A program made the position numbers and the translations under genes. Under the pieces are notes generated by a model, which saw nothing but the letters and a program-made list of their open reading frames with translations, ran no database searches and was not told the origin of the DNA. Below, in pieces: positions 45,173 through 47,959 of a stretch of 47,959 nucleotides of DNA. Positions within the stretch are counted from its first letter, which is position 1. Each line of letters starts with the position of its first letter. Source of the stretch: an uncultured Sphingomonadales bacterium (lineage in GTDB: Bacteria; Pseudomonadota; Alphaproteobacteria; Sphingomonadales; Sphingomonadaceae); NCBI GenBank assembly GCA_903858875.1, contig CAIOKP010000121.1, positions 1 through 47,959 of the forward strand. The letters are read 5' to 3'.

Positions 45173-45379
45173 TTGCCGCGCCTCTCGATGGCCGCGATAT
45201 AGTGCATTTTTCGCATGCTGCACGTGCGAAGAGAGCGGAAGCTGTTGCGTTTTATGCAACCTTTATCCTTTGCTCCGCCGGTTGACCTGCCCAATTCAGT
45301 GCTGCGCTGTTCCCAGCTTTTGCATCGCCATTGCCCTGTACCTCTGGACAGCCGCGATTGTCTGCCATAGTGGCCAGCC

Positions 45380-46939
45380 ATGACCGTCCAGCATCCCGAT
45401 TCCATCCTCATCGTCGATTTCGGCAGCCAAGTAACACAATTGATCGCGCGCCGCGTGCGCGAGGCCGGTGTGTATTCCGAAATCGCTCCCTTTGGCGCCG
45501 CCGCTGCGGCCTTTGCCCGGATGCAGCCCAAGGGCATCATCCTGTCCGGCTCGCCCGCCAGCGTGCTGGATGCCGAGGGCCCGCGCATTCCGGATGAGAT
45601 CCTGCATTCGGGCCTGCCGATTCTGGGCATCTGTTATGGCCAGCAGGCCTTGATGCATCAGTTGGGCGGCGAAGTGCTCGAAGGCGACGCTGGCGAATTT
45701 GGCCGCGCATTTATCGAGATTTCCGATGGTTGCGCGCTGTTCAACGGGTTGTGGCAGGCCGGTGAAAAGCATCAGGTGTGGATGAGCCATGGCGACAAGG
45801 TGACGCAATTGGCCCCCGGTTTCCGCCCGGTTGCGGCCAGCGCGGGCGCGCCTTTCGCGGTCATCGCCAATGATGAAAAGCGCATCTATGCGATGCAGTT
45901 CCACCCCGAGGTCGTACACACGCCCGACGGTGGCAAGCTGTTGAAAAACTTTGTGCGCCACGTGTGCGGTCTGTCCGGCGATTGGACGATGGCCGAATTC
46001 CGCAAGACCAAGATCGCCGAAATTCGCGCGCAGGTCGGCGATGGCCGAGTGATTTGTGGCCTGTCGGGCGGCGTCGATTCGGCGGTCGCGGCGGTGTTGA
46101 TCCACGAGGCCATCGGTACGCAACTGACCTGCGTTTTTGTCGACCACGGGTTGATGCGTATGGGCGAAAGCGAGCAGGTCGTCAGCCTGTTCCGTGGCGC
46201 GTTCAACATTCCGCTGGTGCATGTCGATGCCAGCACGCTGTTTCTCAACGGCCTGGCCGGCGTCACCGACCCCGAGGCCAAGCGCAAGTTCATCGGCAAG
46301 ACCTTCATCGACGTGTTCGAGGGCGAGGCCAAGAAAATTGGCGGCGCGCAATTCCTTGCACAGGGCACACTGTACCCGGATGTGATCGAGAGCGTCAGCT
46401 TTACCGGCGGCCCCAGCGTTACGATCAAGAGCCATCACAATGTCGGCGGCCTGCCCGAACGCATGAACATGCAATTGGTCGAACCGCTGCGCGAATTGTT
46501 CAAGGACGAAGTGCGCGAGTTGGGCCGCGAATTGGGGCTGCCAGACGTGTTCGTCGGCCGTCACCCGTTCCCCGGGCCAGGCCTCGCCATCCGCATCCCA
46601 GGCGAGGTCACTCGCGAACGTTGCGACATCTTGCGTAAGGCCGACGCGGTATATCTCGAAGAAATCCGCAACGCCGGGCTGTATGACGCGATTTGGCAGG
46701 CGTTTGCCGTCTTGCTGCCGGTAAAGACTGTCGGCGTGATGGGCGATGGGCGCACCTATGACAATGTGTGCGCCGTGCGCGCCGTCACCAGTACCGATGG
46801 CATGACCGCTGACATCTATCCGTTCGACGCCGCTTTCCTGTCGCGCGTCGCAACCCGGATCATCAACGAGGTCAAGGGCATCAACCGTGTGGTCTATGAC
46901 TATACGTCAAAGCCGCCCGGCACGATCGAGTGGGAATGA
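45380..46939 (+). CDS. guaA: GMP synthase (glutamine-hydrolysing)
   Basis: A 519-residue two-domain enzyme converting XMP to GMP. The glutamine amidotransferase domain has D-F-G-S-Q near residue 13, nucleophile Cys85 in G-I-C-Y-G-Q-Q, and His175/Glu177 in Q-F-H-P-E-V. The ATP pyrophosphatase domain has G-L-S-G-G-V-D-S-A (about 228-236), and the dimerisation domain has [12 protein letters not shown] and ends K-P-P-G-T-I-E-W-E, the invariant guaA C-terminus. The reading frame is intact although an integrase lies 317 bp downstream; the 3' end of guaA is a known insertion target that such elements restore. Confidence 0.97.
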   Translation: MTVQHPDSILIVDFGSQVTQLIARRVREAGVYSEIAPFGAAAAAFARMQPKGIILSGSPASVLDAEGPRIPDEILHSGLPILGICYGQQALMHQLGGEVLEGDAGEFGRAFIEISDGCALFNGLWQAGEKHQVWMSHGDKVTQLAPGFRPVAASAGAPFAVIANDEKRIYAMQFHPEVVHTPDGGKLLKNFVRHVCGLSGDWTMAEFRKTKIAEIRAQVGDGRVICGLSGGVDSAVAAVLIHEAIGTQLTCVFVDHGLMRMGESEQVVSLFRGAFNIPLVHVDASTLFLNGLAGVTDPEAKRKFIGKTFIDVFEGEAKKIGGAQFLAQGTLYPDVIESVSFTGGPSVTIKSHHNVGGLPERMNMQLVEPLRELFKDEVRELGRELGLPDVFVGRHPFPGPGLAIRIPGEVTRERCDILRKADAVYLEEIRNAGLYDAIWQAFAVLLPVKTVGVMGDGRTYDNVCAVRAVTSTDGMTADIYPFDAAFLSRVATRIINEVKGINRVVYDYTSKPPGTIEWE

Positions 46940-47256
46940 TTCAGGCCCACCAAAACATACGCCACGATACGCCAGATTACTCCATAACCAGATGATATTT
47001 ATAGATAATCCTATCTCCGTCTTTCGTGGTCTATCGGGGGGTGAGCGTCGTTTCTGACGGACTTTTGGACGGATCGCGACAACTTGCCAAATTTCCGCAT
47101 TGAAAGTACCGTCAGCGGAAAGGAAGCTGCTGACGGACCTTTTTTGAGATCAATGAATTGAAAATATACAATATTTTCTTTCAAAATGGGCTCAAAAATT
47201 GCTGACGGACTTTTCGGTGGCTTCCCTCCTCGTTTGACCCAGTTCAGGAGGCGGAG
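46940..47256 (+). other. attL-side noncoding region with CTGACGG repeats
   Basis: A 317-bp gap between guaA and the integrase, visibly richer in A/T than the rest of the window and with no coding frame. CTGACGGAC followed by a T-run (a one-base C variant in the second copy) occurs in the same orientation at 47054-47066, 47130-47145 and 47202-47214, spaced 76 and 72 bp, and the inverse CCGTCAG at 47109-47115. Repeats of this kind beside an integrase are typical of integrase or excisionase arm-binding sites. The core att site should overlap the last bases of guaA, but its boundary cannot be set without the right end. Confidence 0.5.
47160..47178. repeat. AT-rich inverted repeat upstream of the integrase
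   Basis: GAAAATAT-ACA-ATATTTTC, perfect 8-bp arms with a 3-nt centre, between the second and third CTGACGG repeats. It could be an IHF- or excisionase-bent segment, or an operator of int. Confidence 0.4.
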
Positions 47257-47959
47257 ATGCTAACGGATGCAGCGATTAAGGCTCTGAAGCCAATAGATAA
47301 AAAGTTCAAGGTGACGGACCGCGACGGTATGTATCTTTTGGTCATGCCGTCAGGGTCGATGACATTTCGCTTCGACTACCGCCTGAATGGCCGACGCGAA
47401 ACGGTGATCATTGGCAGATACGGGCCGACCGGTGTTTCCCTTGCGCGAGCTCGCGAGAAACTGATTGATGCCAAGAGGGCGATCCAAGAGGGTCGCTCGC
47501 CTGCGATCGAGAAGCAAAGCGCGAAGCGGAAGATCAAAGAAGCCAAGAGTTTTGGTGAATTTAGCGAGCGCTGGTTTCAAGAAGGGCGCATGGCCGATAG
47601 CACCAAGGCGATGCGGCGGGCGATCTATGAGCGCGATATTCTGCCCAAGTTCCGAAAGCGGCTCCTGACCGAAATTACGGCAGAGGAGCTGCGGGCTCTC
47701 TGTGCCACGGTGAAGGAGCGCGGAGCGCCCGCAGTGGCCGTCCACGTCCGCGATATCGTAAAACAGGTTTACGGCTTCGCTATCCTCCATGGGGAGAAAG
47801 TTCATAACCCGGCTGAGGACGTCGGGCCGGCTTCGATCGCCCACTTCGTTCCTCGTGATCGGTCACTTTCGCCGGCAGAGATCAGGATCATGTTCGGACA
47901 GCTGGAGCATGTTCCGACCCTGCCCACCATTCGTCTCGGTATGAAGCTTTTCCTGCTGA
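47257..47959 (+). CDS. int: P4-type tyrosine integrase, N-terminal part (cut by window end)
   Basis: 234 codons are visible from the ATG at 47257 (AGGAGG upstream). The first 90 residues are the DUF4102-type arm-binding domain: L-T-D-A-A-I-K-A-L-K-P, K-V-T-D-R-D-G-M-Y-L-L-V-M-P-S-G, F-R-F-D-Y-R-L-N-G-R-R, I-G-R-Y-G-P-T-G-V-S-L-A-R-A-R. The core-binding SAM-like domain follows (F-G-E-F-S-E-R-W-F, about 106-200), and the catalytic domain has just begun (L-S-P-A-E-I-R-I-M-F, about 208) when the window ends, so the R-H-R-Y tetrad is not seen. It points away from guaA into the element. Integrases of this type usually target tRNA or guaA 3' ends. Confidence 0.9.
   Translation, partial: MLTDAAIKALKPIDKKFKVTDRDGMYLLVMPSGSMTFRFDYRLNGRRETVIIGRYGPTGVSLARAREKLIDAKRAIQEGRSPAIEKQSAKRKIKEAKSFGEFSERWFQEGRMADSTKAMRRAIYERDILPKFRKRLLTEITAEELRALCATVKERGAPAVAVHVRDIVKQVYGFAILHGEKVHNPAEDVGPASIAHFVPRDRSLSPAEIRIMFGQLEHVPTLPTIRLGMKLFLL

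Noticed and set aside
45244..45379. Purine riboswitch before guaA
   Set aside because: Only a 5-bp GTTGC/GCAAC dyad is seen; no purine aptamer core or terminator.
47054..47214. CTGACGG repeats as a CRISPR array
   Set aside because: Repeats are about 13 bp, three direct copies only, spacers over 60 bp, no cas genes.

Overview
The window looks like a chromosomal segment of an alphaproteobacterium of the order Sphingomonadales. The evidence is a serine palmitoyltransferase with its own acyl carrier protein (sphingolipid synthesis), the cell-cycle regulators DivK and CtrA, a DksA without the four-cysteine zinc finger, a GTA-type phage cluster of alphaproteobacterial gene order, and GC-rich, densely packed genes with many ATGA stop/start overlaps. 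Genus cannot be fixed from what is visible.

Layout. (a) 1-9540: a leftward gene-transfer-agent-like (GTA-like) head and tail cluster. It runs from the terminase subunits at the right to the tape measure and a TIM-barrel tail protein at the left, with a promoter near 9421-9449. At about 91-101 the last tail gene is cut and fused 3'-to-3' to a fragment of a different, rightward phage tail gene (YmfQ/Mu gp48 family). (b) 9542-15160: YqaA-type membrane protein, spt and its ACP, divK, a small rightward operon (DUF3572, HAD hydrolase, RidA, FemAB-like acyltransferase) and a Sel1-like protein. (c) 15449-19713: dksA, a PilZ protein, an orphan solute-binding lipoprotein, ctrA with a striking inverted repeat upstream, and a small exported proline-rich protein. 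(d) 19760-32485: fumC, then rplJ-rplL on the minus strand and rpoB-rpoC on the plus strand, separated by a methyltransferase gene. The usual rplJL-rpoBC co-directional block is therefore split and inverted here. (e) 32578-46939: housekeeping genes nadE, gltX, glnD, lgt, midA-like, gyrB, an exported M20 peptidase, a 24-residue membrane microprotein candidate and guaA. (f) 46940-47959: an AT-richer, repeat-bearing stretch and the start of a P4-type tyrosine integrase, which is the left edge of an integrative element inserted at the 3' end of guaA.

How the parts relate. The GTA-like cluster has a full head set (terminase, portal, protease, capsid, connectors) and a short tape measure, but no distal tail or host-recognition genes before the junction, so as seen here it cannot encode a whole particle. 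CtrA and DivK belong to the phosphorelay that controls cell cycle, and in other alphaproteobacteria GTA expression; no full CtrA box was seen at the GTA promoter. No tRNA, rRNA, CRISPR array or insertion sequence was recognised. All gene names come from reading the translations; no database search was possible.
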